Assembly: GCF_900111555.1 (NCBI RefSeq) | Contig: NZ_FOHZ01000004.1 | Coordinates: 9,342-73,341, forward strand | DNA length: 64,000 nucleotides | Direction of reading: 5' to 3' | Source: Marinobacter segnicrescens | GTDB lineage: Bacteria > Pseudomonadota > Gammaproteobacteria > Pseudomonadales > Oleiphilaceae | Shown: in pieces, positions 1-8,255 of the stretch | Layout of the letters: every line of letters begins with the position of its first letter | Numbering within the stretch: the first letter of the stretch is position 1 | Notes under the pieces: generated by a model | Told to the model about the DNA's origin: nothing | Seen by the model: only the letters and a program-made list of their open reading frames with translations | Databases searched by the model: none | Made by a program: the position numbers and the translations under genes

Positions 1-705
1 GACTTCCATCAGGTTGATCAGGGTGAGTTCTGGAGTGGACATCATAGAGCAGTCCAGAACTCCCTGGCTCATTGCCTCGTAAACCTCGTTCTGGGGAATG
101 GACACCGGTGAGGCATCAAGGTCCTCCGCCCAGCGCGCCCATTGGGCGCCCCCTGCACGCAGGCGCTTTCCTGCAACGTCTGCCAATGAGGTTACGGGAG
201 TGTTGCATAGCAGGTAGTAAGGTGTGGTTGCCCCTGCACCGGTAAAGACCTGTCCCTGTTGTGCGAACTCCTGCATACATTCCGGACAATCAAGCATCAG
301 GTACTCTGAGAGAGCGCCAGCATAGGCAAGCCCCATGAGCTTTGAGTCTATGGATTCCCCAAGCTGCACCACCATGGAAAGTTCGGCGAGCATGCTATTG
401 AGCGGATATTGGGCAGGAAAGTAAGGAAACAGAAGTGTTCCACTGTCTGCCATGCCATCTCGGATGCCATCAGACATTTCCGCCCAGTTTAACAGTGACA
501 AGGCATACACCTTGGCGCTGACATCGCCCCCTGAGATCTCTTCCATCGCTTCGGCGTAGGTTGTCGTTGATTCTGCCCCCATGGAACCCGGGGCATAGCC
601 GGTGGCATGACGAAGCTGTACTGCTTGAGTGCTGGTTGAGGCTAAAGTAACACCCACAGCGAGTGCAGACAGGAGTGAGATCGTTTTGTTTTTGTTCAGT
701 TTCAT
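1..705 (-). CDS. TRAP transporter solute-binding protein, DctP type (cut by window edge)
   Basis: Periplasmic receptor that would capture an organic acid for a TRAP (tripartite ATP-independent) uptake system. Reading leftward from ATG at 705, preceded by AGGAG, 235 codons stay open to base 1, so the C-terminal third lies outside the window. Residues 1-28 form a signal peptide (Lys-rich start, Leu/Ala/Val core). The motif RLRAGGAQWARW at about residue 177 matches the substrate-arginine region of DctP receptors, and a Cys pair (LDCPEC) lies at about residue 138. It is paralogous to the receptor at 8256-9410. Its membrane partners DctQ and DctM are not in the window and would be expected to the left. 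Substrate unknown; possibly the acid degraded by the neighbouring acyl-CoA genes (inference from proximity). Confidence 0.88.
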   Translation of the reverse strand, partial: MKLNKNKTISLLSALAVGVTLASTSTQAVQLRHATGYAPGSMGAESTTTYAEAMEEISGGDVSAKVYALSLLNWAEMSDGIRDGMADSGTLLFPYFPAQYPLNSMLAELSMVVQLGESIDSKLMGLAYAGALSEYLMLDCPECMQEFAQQGQVFTGAGATTPYYLLCNTPVTSLADVAGKRLRAGGAQWARWAEDLDASPVSIPQNEVYEAMSQGVLDCSMMSTPELTLINLMEV

Positions 706-894
706 AATGAATCTCCTAGGCTAAGGTTATTGTTATCGTAACCAATACCGAAGTGTAGAGGAAGTTGGAGATACGTCAATAAATCTTTCATACAGAAGAC
801 GAACTCCATGCCGGAATCCTAGGCTAGGCGTGTCCACTACACCGGGGGAAGTCCAAACTCTTTCTAGAAGTGTCCGCAGTAACGGGGTAGAACC

Positions 895-949
895 CCTTCG
901 CAGTCAAGTCGCTATTCACTTTAGGGGATAGCCCCACCGTCTTCTTCAC
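895..949 (-). pseudogene. 5' remnant of a TetR-family regulator gene
   Basis: From GTG at 949 leftward, 18 codons match the start of the intact TetR gene at 10404 almost residue for residue (shared KKTVG and NSDLTAK), with the same upstream AGTTAGATA context. Similarity ends at 895 and the frame then runs into unrelated sequence. The rest of the regulator gene is missing, so control of the left operon must come from the intact TetR at 10404-11012, if anything. Confidence 0.85.
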
Positions 950-1102
950 TATCTAACTCGTAGTTGCATAGCTGAGTCTGCGTAGTTCCTCGCACATGAC
1001 CGGATTATCACGCTGGCGTTGGCTTTGTTCGCTGAGAAGCCGCGATCGGTCGAGACGTGCAAAGTTACCAGAAACGTTGATATTGTACCTTCGTATATTA
1101 TG

Positions 1103-1118
1103 CTATACAGTCGTATAG
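1103..1118. promoter_or_regulatory. Putative TetR operator, left copy
   Basis: CTATACAGTCGTATAG is an inverted repeat (CTATAC-4 bp-GTATAG) 25 bp before the first ATG of the catabolic operon. It is identical, in reverse, to 10237-10252 beside the intact tetR, although the flanking bases have drifted. Conservation of this 16-mer in both arms and its position between divergent starts make it the likely binding site; binding itself is inferred. Confidence 0.65.
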
Positions 1119-1142
1119 TATTGATGAATTCGACAGGTGATA

Positions 1143-2018
1143 ATGATGAAATCGGTTGCTTTAATGAGCACTTCCTCACCGGAACCACTGGCCGGGATTC
1201 GGGTCGTCTCGCTCGCCTCCAACCTGCCAGGCCCCGTCGCGGCCGCGCAACTGGCTAGCATGGGTGCACAGGTCACTAAAATTGAGCCCCCAGCTGGAGA
1301 TCCGCTTGCTGCAGTGGCCCGAGCTTGGTACGACGAGCTTGTGGGTGATCAAGAGATCGTTGTCCTGGATCTAAAGCAGTCCGAGCAGCGAGGCCGTCTC
1401 GATGATTACCTTGCAGATGCTGATGCCCTAATAACGGCCATGCGTCCGTCTGCGTTAAGCCGTCTTGACCTACACCGACTCTCCGAGACTCACCCTGCTC
1501 TGGTTCACGTCGAAATAGTCGGCCACGACGGAGATGCGGCTGAAGTTCCCGGGCATGATCTGACCTATCAGGCTGCACACGGCACGTTGTGTCCGCCGAC
1601 CATGCCACTCGTTCCGGTGGCGGACTTTCTGGGTGCTGAGCGTGCGGTCTCTGCTGCGGTCGCGGGACTCCTGAGTCGAACGCGCGTTGGTAGGGGTGGC
1701 CACTACAAGATAGTACTTGACCATGCCGCTCAGATGGCTGGTGCCGCAGTTCGCCACGGTCTGATGGGGCCTGCAACGCCTCTGGGGGGAGCGTTACCCA
1801 CCTACCGCATATATCCCACTTTGGACGGCTATGTCGCTCTCGGTGCGCTCGAGCCCCACTTTGCCGCCCGGGTTTCAGAGCATATCGGTCGTACGATTGA
1901 GGAGCTCGAGTCCACTTTCAAAACACGGACGACAAGCTACTGGGAAGCGATCGGTCGCGAACACGATATTCCTCTGGCCGAAGTCAAGACCCCTACCTCC
2001 GGAGTAACAAATGACTAA
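1143..2018 (+). CDS. Family III CoA-transferase / alpha-methylacyl-CoA racemase-like protein
   Basis: Member of the CaiB/BaiF family, which moves CoA between acids or, in the racemase branch, inverts the alpha-methyl centre of acyl-CoAs. The N-terminal fold with NLPGPVAAAQLASMGAQV and KIEPP, and the PGHDLTY motif with Asp139 in the position of the family's catalytic aspartate, support the call. About 290 residues is short against the usual 360-400, so a C-terminal lobe is reduced. ATG at 1143 (AGGTG upstream) is annotated, but the first seven codons derive from a deleted maoC gene; the ancestral start is probably ATG at 1164 (MSTSSPEP), matching the scar gene at 9745. First gene of a tightly packed operon; overlaps the thiolase by 8 bp. 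A racemase role would suit breakdown of methyl-branched acids (inference). Confidence 0.8.
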   Translation: MMKSVALMSTSSPEPLAGIRVVSLASNLPGPVAAAQLASMGAQVTKIEPPAGDPLAAVARAWYDELVGDQEIVVLDLKQSEQRGRLDDYLADADALITAMRPSALSRLDLHRLSETHPALVHVEIVGHDGDAAEVPGHDLTYQAAHGTLCPPTMPLVPVADFLGAERAVSAAVAGLLSRTRVGRGGHYKIVLDHAAQMAGAAVRHGLMGPATPLGGALPTYRIYPTLDGYVALGALEPHFAARVSEHIGRTIEELESTFKTRTTSYWEAIGREHDIPLAEVKTPTSGVTND

Positions 2019-3186
2019 TCGTGAAGCAGTCATCGTCGATGCCGTAAGAACCCCGGTCGGCAGACGTGGTGGAATACTGAGCCAATGGCATCCCGCCGAC
2101 CTGCTCGGCTGCACTCTAAGATATCTTGTCGATCGCAGCGGAGTTGATCCATCCACAATCGACGACGTGATCGCTGGCTGCGTGCTGCAGCATGACCAAC
2201 AGTCCTCCAACATCGCCCGCCACGCCGTGCTTTCCGCCGGCTTACCCGAGTCCGTGCCCGCAGTAACTGTGGACCGCCAATGTGGTTCCGGCCAGCAGGC
2301 AGTCAGCTTTGCCGCCCATGGTGTCATGGCTGGTAGTTATGATCTGGTGATCGCAGGTGGGGTTGAATCGATGTCGCAGGTGACTATGCCGTCAGCATTT
2401 CAGCCAGGTGCGCCACTCGGCCCGCAGTACGGACCGCTTGAGCTGGAACGCTACGACGGTCGACTTATGGCACAGGGGCCAAGTTCCGAACTCATGAACG
2501 ATCGCTTCGGGATTAGCCGCGAGGAACTTGATGCTTACAGCGTTCGAAGTCATAAGCGGGCCCTCGCTGCTACCAGGGCTGGTGCTTTTGTCAAACAGAT
2601 GGTGCCAATCACCGCCGATCCCCAAGACCCCAACGGTCCATGTATTACCGCTGATGAGGGCATTCGCGAGCATCTCGATACGGAGAAGATAGCGGGCCTG
2701 AAGACGGTCTTTGCGAAAAATGGCCGCACGACGGCCGCGAACGCATCTCAGGTTAGCGACGGTGCGGCGGCACTACTAGTCGCTGATCGTGGATACGCTG
2801 AACAAAAAGGCCTCAAACCACGCGCCCGCTTTCGTGCTATGTCGGTCGCCGGTGCGGACCCCGTGATCCAGTTCACCGCCATACTTGAGGCTACCCACAA
2901 GGCACTAAAAATGGCGGGACTAAGCGCGGCGGACATTGATTTGTACGAGGTCAACGAGGCTTTTGCAGGCGTACCGCTGATGTTTCAGCGCGAATTCGAT
3001 ATTCCGGATGACAAGCTCAATGTTAACGGTGGCTCAGTCGCAATCGGGCACCCGCTGGGCTCAACCGGTGCCCGCATGCTGACGGATTTACTTTGTGAAC
3101 TTGAACGCTCAGGGAAGAAGTTGGGCTTACAGACTATCTGTGAAGCCCATGGCACTGCCAACACAACAATAATTGAACGCATCTGA
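2011..3186 (+). CDS. Acetyl-CoA acyltransferase (thiolase)
   Basis: Cleaves 3-ketoacyl-CoA with free CoA, the last step of a beta-oxidation round. The 391 residues are full thiolase length. The nucleophile is Cys91 in DRQCGSG, the C-terminal His is His347 in GHPLG, and the second Cys is Cys377. NEAFAG lies in between as expected. Odd feature: the loop after Cys377 reads CEAHG, where thiolases normally have CxGGG; the related actinobacterial steroid thiolases usually read CEGGG. Two glycines near the oxyanion hole are therefore replaced, and activity might be altered. The ATG overlaps the CoA-transferase stop and the stop is 10 bp before the ligase start, so translation is likely coupled. Confidence 0.92.
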   Translation: MTNREAVIVDAVRTPVGRRGGILSQWHPADLLGCTLRYLVDRSGVDPSTIDDVIAGCVLQHDQQSSNIARHAVLSAGLPESVPAVTVDRQCGSGQQAVSFAAHGVMAGSYDLVIAGGVESMSQVTMPSAFQPGAPLGPQYGPLELERYDGRLMAQGPSSELMNDRFGISREELDAYSVRSHKRALAATRAGAFVKQMVPITADPQDPNGPCITADEGIREHLDTEKIAGLKTVFAKNGRTTAANASQVSDGAAALLVADRGYAEQKGLKPRARFRAMSVAGADPVIQFTAILEATHKALKMAGLSAADIDLYEVNEAFAGVPLMFQREFDIPDDKLNVNGGSVAIGHPLGSTGARMLTDLLCELERSGKKLGLQTICEAHGTANTTIIERI

Positions 3187-3196
3187 GGAGAAAGAT

Positions 3197-4864
3197 ATGC
3201 AATCGACATATATTACTAAGGGCCGTCCTTCCACCCATGGCGACAGCTACCAGCTCAACACAACGACCATGATTCGGCATGCGGCCCGGACTTATCCAGA
3301 ACAAGAAATCGTCTATCGTACCGCCGATGGCGGCTGGGACCGGTACACCTACGGCGAGTCCTACCTCCGGATCTGTCAAGCGGCCAACGCATTGCGAAGA
3401 CTCGGCGTCGGCCCCGGGGACGTAGTTGGAATCCTGGACTGGAATAGTCGCCGACATTTCGAGCTTTATTGGGCGATCCCCGGCCTCGCTGCCGTCATGC
3501 TGCAGATGAACCTTCGTCTGGCGCCCGAGGACTTGGGCTATGTTACCGACCACAGTGAGGCGTCCTGGATTCTAGTTGACGAGACCCTGCTGCCAATTGC
3601 AGAGAAGCTCGCTCCGCTGGTGCCTCAAGTCAAAGGCTGGATCGTGATGACCGACCGTCCGCTGTCGCAGATCAGCACGACCCTGACGAACGTGCATCAC
3701 TTCGAGGATCTGCTCCGGGCAGAAGATAAACACATCGATTGGCCGATGGTGGACGAGACGTCGGCCTACAGCGCCTGCTACACGACAGGCACCACCGGTA
3801 GGCCCAAGGGAATCTACTACTCCCACCGCGGTATCTATCTGCACACCTTGGCGATGGACAGTGTGATCGGCATGAGTAGTGACGACACCGCCATGCTCAT
3901 TACGCCGATGTTCCACGGTCAGTGCTGGGGTCTTCCGCAGGCCGCCGTCCAGGCGATGGCTAAAGTCGTCCTGCCAGGCCGCTACGTCGCTGAGGATACG
4001 TCGGTTTTGGTCGATGCAATGATAGAAGAAAAGGTTACTGTAGCTAACGGTGCGCCAGCGATCTTTACACCGATGCTGGAGTACATCCGATCACTGGACA
4101 ACAAGCCAGACTTCAGCCGTGCGAGGCTGCTGAGCGGTGCCACCGAGCCATCGTTGAGTCTGATGCGTGGCTTTTATGATCTCACCGGGGCCGACATTAT
4201 TCACGCCTATGGCGCCACCGAGACCACTCCGCTGGTCACGGTCAACAAGGGGCTTAAACCGTCGCTGCGCGAAGTGTTGAGCGACGAGCAAACATGGAAC
4301 CGCAAGCGCTGCCAAGGCTTGATGGTATCCGGCGTCGACTTCCGACTGGTTGACGGTGCCGGTAAGGATGTGCCCTTCGACGGCATTTCCCAGGGCGAGG
4401 TGTTATTAAGAGGACCTTGGATCATCGAGAAGTATCATAAGCTTGACGACGATGGAGATCGCTTCCTCGACGGCTACTGGCGGAGCGGTGACGTCGGCAC
4501 GATCGACCAGCACGGCTACCTCAAGCTGACCGATCGTCTAAAAGACGTGATCAAGAGCGGCGGCGAGTGGATCTCCTCCATCGACATGGAAAATGCGCTG
4601 ATCGCACACCCGCGCATCCGCGATGCTGCAGTTGTTGGCATTGAACATCCCAAGTGGCAGGAGCGCCCTGTCGCCCTGTTGGTTACCGACGACGGCACCG
4701 AGTTGCCGCTGGACGAGATCCACGAAGTTCTAAAACCCAATTTCGCCAAGTGGCAGCTGCCAGATACTGCCTTGTTTCTCGAAACGTTGCCCCGCACCAG
4801 CGTCGGCAAGCTCGACAAGAAGTCGATCCGCGCCACATATAAAGATATCTACAAGGACATCTGA
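3197..4864 (+). CDS. Acyl-CoA synthetase (AMP-forming fatty/organic acid-CoA ligase)
   Basis: Activates a carboxylic acid to its CoA ester using ATP; entry step for the operon. Adenylate-forming hallmarks appear in order: TTGTTGRPKG (P-loop), GATETTP, the hinge YWRSGDVG...TDRLKDVIKSGG, and the catalytic C-terminal lysine in SVGKLDKKS. The 555 residues and sequence style resemble medium-chain AlkK-type ligases. ATG at 3197 is chosen because GAGGAG lies 7-13 bases upstream; an in-frame ATG at 3173 overlaps the thiolase and lacks a ribosome site. No signal peptide or membrane segment, so cytoplasmic. The stop TGA shares its last base with the next ATG. Confidence 0.92.
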   Translation: MQSTYITKGRPSTHGDSYQLNTTTMIRHAARTYPEQEIVYRTADGGWDRYTYGESYLRICQAANALRRLGVGPGDVVGILDWNSRRHFELYWAIPGLAAVMLQMNLRLAPEDLGYVTDHSEASWILVDETLLPIAEKLAPLVPQVKGWIVMTDRPLSQISTTLTNVHHFEDLLRAEDKHIDWPMVDETSAYSACYTTGTTGRPKGIYYSHRGIYLHTLAMDSVIGMSSDDTAMLITPMFHGQCWGLPQAAVQAMAKVVLPGRYVAEDTSVLVDAMIEEKVTVANGAPAIFTPMLEYIRSLDNKPDFSRARLLSGATEPSLSLMRGFYDLTGADIIHAYGATETTPLVTVNKGLKPSLREVLSDEQTWNRKRCQGLMVSGVDFRLVDGAGKDVPFDGISQGEVLLRGPWIIEKYHKLDDDGDRFLDGYWRSGDVGTIDQHGYLKLTDRLKDVIKSGGEWISSIDMENALIAHPRIRDAAVVGIEHPKWQERPVALLVTDDGTELPLDEIHEVLKPNFAKWQLPDTALFLETLPRTSVGKLDKKSIRATYKDIYKDI

Positions 4865-5640
4865 TGGCTATTCTAAATATCCGCCGCAACGAATCCATCG
4901 TTATCCTCGAACTCAATCGGCCAGAAGCCCGCAATGCACTTAACGAAGAAGTCTTAAGCGCACTGGGACAGGCGCTGGTGACTTTTCAGTACGACGACAG
5001 TGTGCGTGCCGTAGTAATCCACGGTGCCGCCGGGAACTTCTGCTCGGGCGCCGACATCACTGCCTTTGACCGTATTCGTGAAGATGCGCTGATCGGCCCA
5101 CACAAAGCCCTTGGTGGTACGTTCTGGGATGACTTGGCAGGCTTTCCCAAGCCCGTTATCGCCGCAATAGAGGGACTGGCCTTGGGCGGCGGCTGTGAGC
5201 TTGCCCTTGCCTGTGACATCGTCATCGCAGCTGAAACCGCGAAATTTGGGGTGCCCGAGGTGAAACTCGGCGTCATCCCCGGCGGCGGCGCCACGCAGCG
5301 TTTGGTAAGCGCGGTAGGAAAAGCCAAGGCAATGACCATGCTGCTGACTGGCAATTTCATCAGTGCGGCTGACGCATGCGCCGACGGCATCGTCGCCCGC
5401 GTGGTCCCAGAGGGTGAGGCTCTTGACCAAGCACTAACAATGGCTGGACATATTGCCGCCAATTCGCCGCTGGCCGTAGCGCTAGCAAAAGACGCGGCGT
5501 TGCAGGCCTTTGAGACATCACTCAGCCAAGGACTCAAGTATGAAAAGCAGAACTTTCATTTGGCAATCCACTCAGCCGACAGCCACGAGGGTCAGGCCGC
5601 CTTTCTGGCGAAGCGAGCACCTCACTACACAGGAAAGTAA
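4864..5640 (+). CDS. Enoyl-CoA hydratase/isomerase (crotonase family)
   Basis: Hydrates a 2-enoyl-CoA double bond. The 258 residues are the normal length. The CoA-binding segment FCSGADI is followed by GLALGGGCELALACD, whose Glu corresponds to crotonase Glu144, and PEVKLGVIPGGGATQRL, whose Glu corresponds to Glu164, so both catalytic acids are present. The start overlaps the ligase stop (TGATG). Its last 57 codons have a clear relative in the scar at 9461-9745, showing that a second operon copy once existed in mirror orientation. Confidence 0.93.
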   Translation: MAILNIRRNESIVILELNRPEARNALNEEVLSALGQALVTFQYDDSVRAVVIHGAAGNFCSGADITAFDRIREDALIGPHKALGGTFWDDLAGFPKPVIAAIEGLALGGGCELALACDIVIAAETAKFGVPEVKLGVIPGGGATQRLVSAVGKAKAMTMLLTGNFISAADACADGIVARVVPEGEALDQALTMAGHIAANSPLAVALAKDAALQAFETSLSQGLKYEKQNFHLAIHSADSHEGQAAFLAKRAPHYTGK

Positions 5641-5645
5641 ACACC

Positions 5646-6806
5646 ATGAGCGAATTGTTTCCCGATTATAAGGCACCTTGGGAGGCCGAGGACCACACGT
5701 TGCTGCGCGACCAAGCGGCCAAGTTCTTCGCCCGCGAAGTCACGCCTAACCAGGAGCGATGGGCTGAGCAGCACCAGGTTGACCGTGAGTTATGGAACAA
5801 AAGCGGCGCTGCTGGTTTATTGTGTACTAGCCTGCCCCATGAGTACGGTGGTGGTGGTGGCAACTTCGGCCACGAGGCCGTGGTCCAAGAGGAGCTGGCG
5901 CTGGCCCGAGACACTGCGTTCGGATTCAGCGTACACTCGACCATCGTCGCCCATTACATAGCGGCTTATGCAACAGAGGCGCAGAAGCAACGCTGGATTC
6001 CGGCAATGGCGAACGGTGAGAAGGTGATTGGCATCGCTATGACCGAGCCCGGCACGGGATCGGATCTGCAGGCAGTGCGTACGACCGCGATCCGCGACGG
6101 TGATCACTACGTGATCAATGGGTCAAAGACGTTCATCTCGAACGCCACCCACGCTGACCTGATGATTGTGGTAGCCAAGACTGACAAGTCAGAAGGCGCC
6201 CGTGGTATTTCATTATTCGTGGTCGAGGTGGACAAGGTCGAGGGCTATGAGCGCGGACGGGTGCTGCAGAAGGTTGGGCAACACGGCCAGGACACGCGCG
6301 AGCTTACCTTCATCGACATGCGCGTACCCGCGGAGAATTTGCTTGGTGGCAAAGAAGGCCAGGGCTTTTTCCAGTTGATGGAGCAGCTACCCCGTGAGCG
6401 CTTGATTATCGGGATTGCCGGTGTCGCGATGGCCGAAGCCGCAGTCTTGGAGGCGATCAAGTATGCCAAGGTACGGACGGCGTTTGGCAAGCCAATCCTG
6501 GATTTTCAGAACACGCGCTTCGTGCTTGCCGAGTGCAAGACCGAGGTCTTGGCCGCGAAAACCTTTATGGATCACTGCGTCCAGCGCTACATGGACGGTG
6601 ATCTCGACCCTGCCACCGCTTCAATGGCTAAGTTGCTCGGTACTGACAAGCAGGTCGCCATCATCGACCGTTGTCTGCAAGTGTTCGGCGGCTATGGTTA
6701 TTTGATGGAGTACCCAATCGCGCAGATGTACGCCGCTGCGCGGGTGCAAAAAATCTACGGTGGCACCAACGAGATCATGAAGGAGCTGATCGGGCGATCA
6801 CTTTGA
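5646..6806 (+). CDS. Acyl-CoA dehydrogenase
   Basis: FAD enzyme that introduces the alpha-beta double bond into acyl-CoA, passing electrons to ETF. The 386 residues cover the three usual domains. The FAD/substrate motif GIAMTEPGTGSDL, the R-x-x-FG motif in VRTAFGKPI, the GGYGY segment and the C-terminal YGGTNEIMKELIGR with the catalytic-base Glu are all visible. It begins 5 bp after the hydratase stop and closes the operon. The opening ~30 residues and overall style resemble long- or branched-chain dehydrogenases (FadE/citronellyl-type), but chain specificity cannot be read from the sequence. Confidence 0.93.
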   Translation: MSELFPDYKAPWEAEDHTLLRDQAAKFFAREVTPNQERWAEQHQVDRELWNKSGAAGLLCTSLPHEYGGGGGNFGHEAVVQEELALARDTAFGFSVHSTIVAHYIAAYATEAQKQRWIPAMANGEKVIGIAMTEPGTGSDLQAVRTTAIRDGDHYVINGSKTFISNATHADLMIVVAKTDKSEGARGISLFVVEVDKVEGYERGRVLQKVGQHGQDTRELTFIDMRVPAENLLGGKEGQGFFQLMEQLPRERLIIGIAGVAMAEAAVLEAIKYAKVRTAFGKPILDFQNTRFVLAECKTEVLAAKTFMDHCVQRYMDGDLDPATASMAKLLGTDKQVAIIDRCLQVFGGYGYLMEYPIAQMYAAARVQKIYGGTNEIMKELIGRSL

Positions 6807-6842
6807 CGGAACCTGTTAGCATGCTATCGTTGCGATGCAGAC

Positions 6843-6866
6843 CGGGACATTGATAACAATGTCCCG
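6843..6866 (+). terminator. Perfect hairpin after the catabolic operon
   Basis: CGGGACATTG, four-base loop ATAA, CAATGTCCCG: a perfect 10-bp stem 37 bp downstream of the acyl-CoA dehydrogenase stop. No U-run follows, so it may act as an RNA 3'-end stabiliser or a Rho-assisted stop rather than a classical intrinsic terminator. Confidence 0.55.
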
Positions 6867-6941
6867 TGATAAAGGTAGCCGATGAATGGAGATGGAGCAT
6901 CCTCTGGGCCACGCATTAACACTGCGGGCAGCTGCCTAGAT

Positions 6942-7930
6942 GAGACTGTAAATAAATCTGTGTAACTACCCTCCACATTACAGGTGGCCGTCCAGGCGGT
7001 CACCGAACTCGATACAAAAGCAATTCAATGCCGGCCCCAATCACGGATTGGCATGGTACATTTCTTTGAGGCCTGCTGGATCGCCAAGAAGGCCACTTTC
7101 AGTGCTGAGTTATCCGTGGTGGAAAGCTTGAGACGCTTGGTGGCTTTGTGGATGACGCTATTCAGTAACGCAATGGCATTGGTGGTGTAGATCACCTTCC
7201 GGATGGCCGGGCGGGACTCGAAGAGCGTGATGAGATTGTTCCAATAGTAGTGCCAGAATCAGGGAGATCTGAGGGCACGGGTTGTTGCAGGTTCGCCAAA
7301 GGCTACCAGCGCCTGCCGGGCCTCGTGTTCTGATAGATGTACTTCAGATCGGCTGTATCGGCTCTGTTCTGCCGTTCCGGATACTTAACGAATCATGTGC
7401 ACGATGCACAGTTGCACCTTGATCTGGGCCACTCAGCAGCAATGGCATTTGCAAAGCATTTGAGGCAGCCCAGACGGACGATCAGTATATCCTCCAGACC
7501 ACAGTTCTTCAGTTCCGTCAGAACTATAGCCAGAACTTCGCACCCTCTGTCTTGGCTAGCCAGAGGCCTAGCAGTTCCTTCAGGCCCTCCATTTCGATGC
7601 CCATGGCCAAGTTTGTTGATCACTCTCTTGTCCTGACGAATGTTCAGAACGACGCAGCAGCCCAGATAGACGATGTGGGGAATTGGATCAACCGGACGAT
7701 GCTGCCATTTGTGAAGCGTGTCGATCACACGTTCGGCCACCTTGGACAAGCGCGTGGTCGAGATTTCCGCGTCTCAATCCTCCTTGCAGGGGGCCACGAT
7801 TTCCCGGCTGCTCAGGCTCTTGGTGTAAAGCGCCAGGATCTGGTCGTCAATCTTGTCAGGCGGGTCTGTCTTATGAAGATGGACTGAGGTCCAACGGAAC
7901 CGTCCCGGTCACGAGGAGACGTTATTGGCA
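6942..7930 (-). pseudogene. Decayed IS256-family transposase with one IS end
   Basis: On the minus strand, pieces of a mutator-type (IS256) DDE transposase appear in order but in broken frames. They are an N-terminal segment with LALYTKSLSSREI (about 7800-7850), a central piece 7393-7749 with VIDTLHKWQHRPVDPI and LTELKNCGLEDILI, and a C-terminal piece around 6990-7190 with IYTTNAI and SKKWTMPIRDW. The catalytic triad is not intact. The terminus near 6942 (GAGACTGTAAATAAATCTG) resembles an IS256 inverted repeat; I do not find its partner near 8,000, so the other end is lost. It separates the operon from the orphan DctP receptor. Confidence 0.75.
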
Positions 7931-8255
7931 TTGCTCCGTGCTAACCCTTCAGGTGCTTGGCGGATATCCCTTACGGCTGTTGCTGGTGCCACGGCACCAA
8001 CAATCGACCGCTCGCAGCAATGGCAAAAAATAATCATTCAGGCATTTCTCGACAGAGAATAATGCCAAAAGTTCGGATGTCGTCGAGCGACACTGCAGGG
8101 TAGCAGTTTCAGACTACGCCACTAGAACGTTCGTGGATGAGGCTGAGTATGGCGAATGGCCTATTTATATTTTTTTTGCATAGAGCAAAGTCGATCTTGC
8201 AGCATACAGCCATGTCGCCATGCTTTTTATTTAAATATCAATATAAGCGGTCTTT
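7931..8255. other. No gene recognised
   Basis: The stretch between the IS256 remnant and the stop of the DctP receptor shows no convincing coding sequence or RNA gene. Its right half is clearly AT-richer, like the receptor gene that follows, so the composition boundary lies near 8,150. Confidence 0.5.

Larger units (their letters stand above)
895..1154. repeat. Left arm of a 260-bp inverted repeat (tetR/maoC control region)
   Basis: Bases 895-1154 are the reverse complement, at roughly 90% identity by eye, of 10201-10458. The repeat spans the first 18 codons of a TetR-type gene, the divergent promoter region with its operator, and the first codons of the gene on the other side. At the tetR end the match stops abruptly inside the coding sequence. 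The two arms enclose the whole catabolic region. The divergence between arms (about 20 substitutions plus a small indel) says the duplication is old or the copies came from two related sources. Confidence 0.9.

Noticed and set aside
6843..6866. Hairpin as an IS end
   Set aside because: It is a closed palindrome without a distant partner; it fits better as a 3' structure of the upstream operon.
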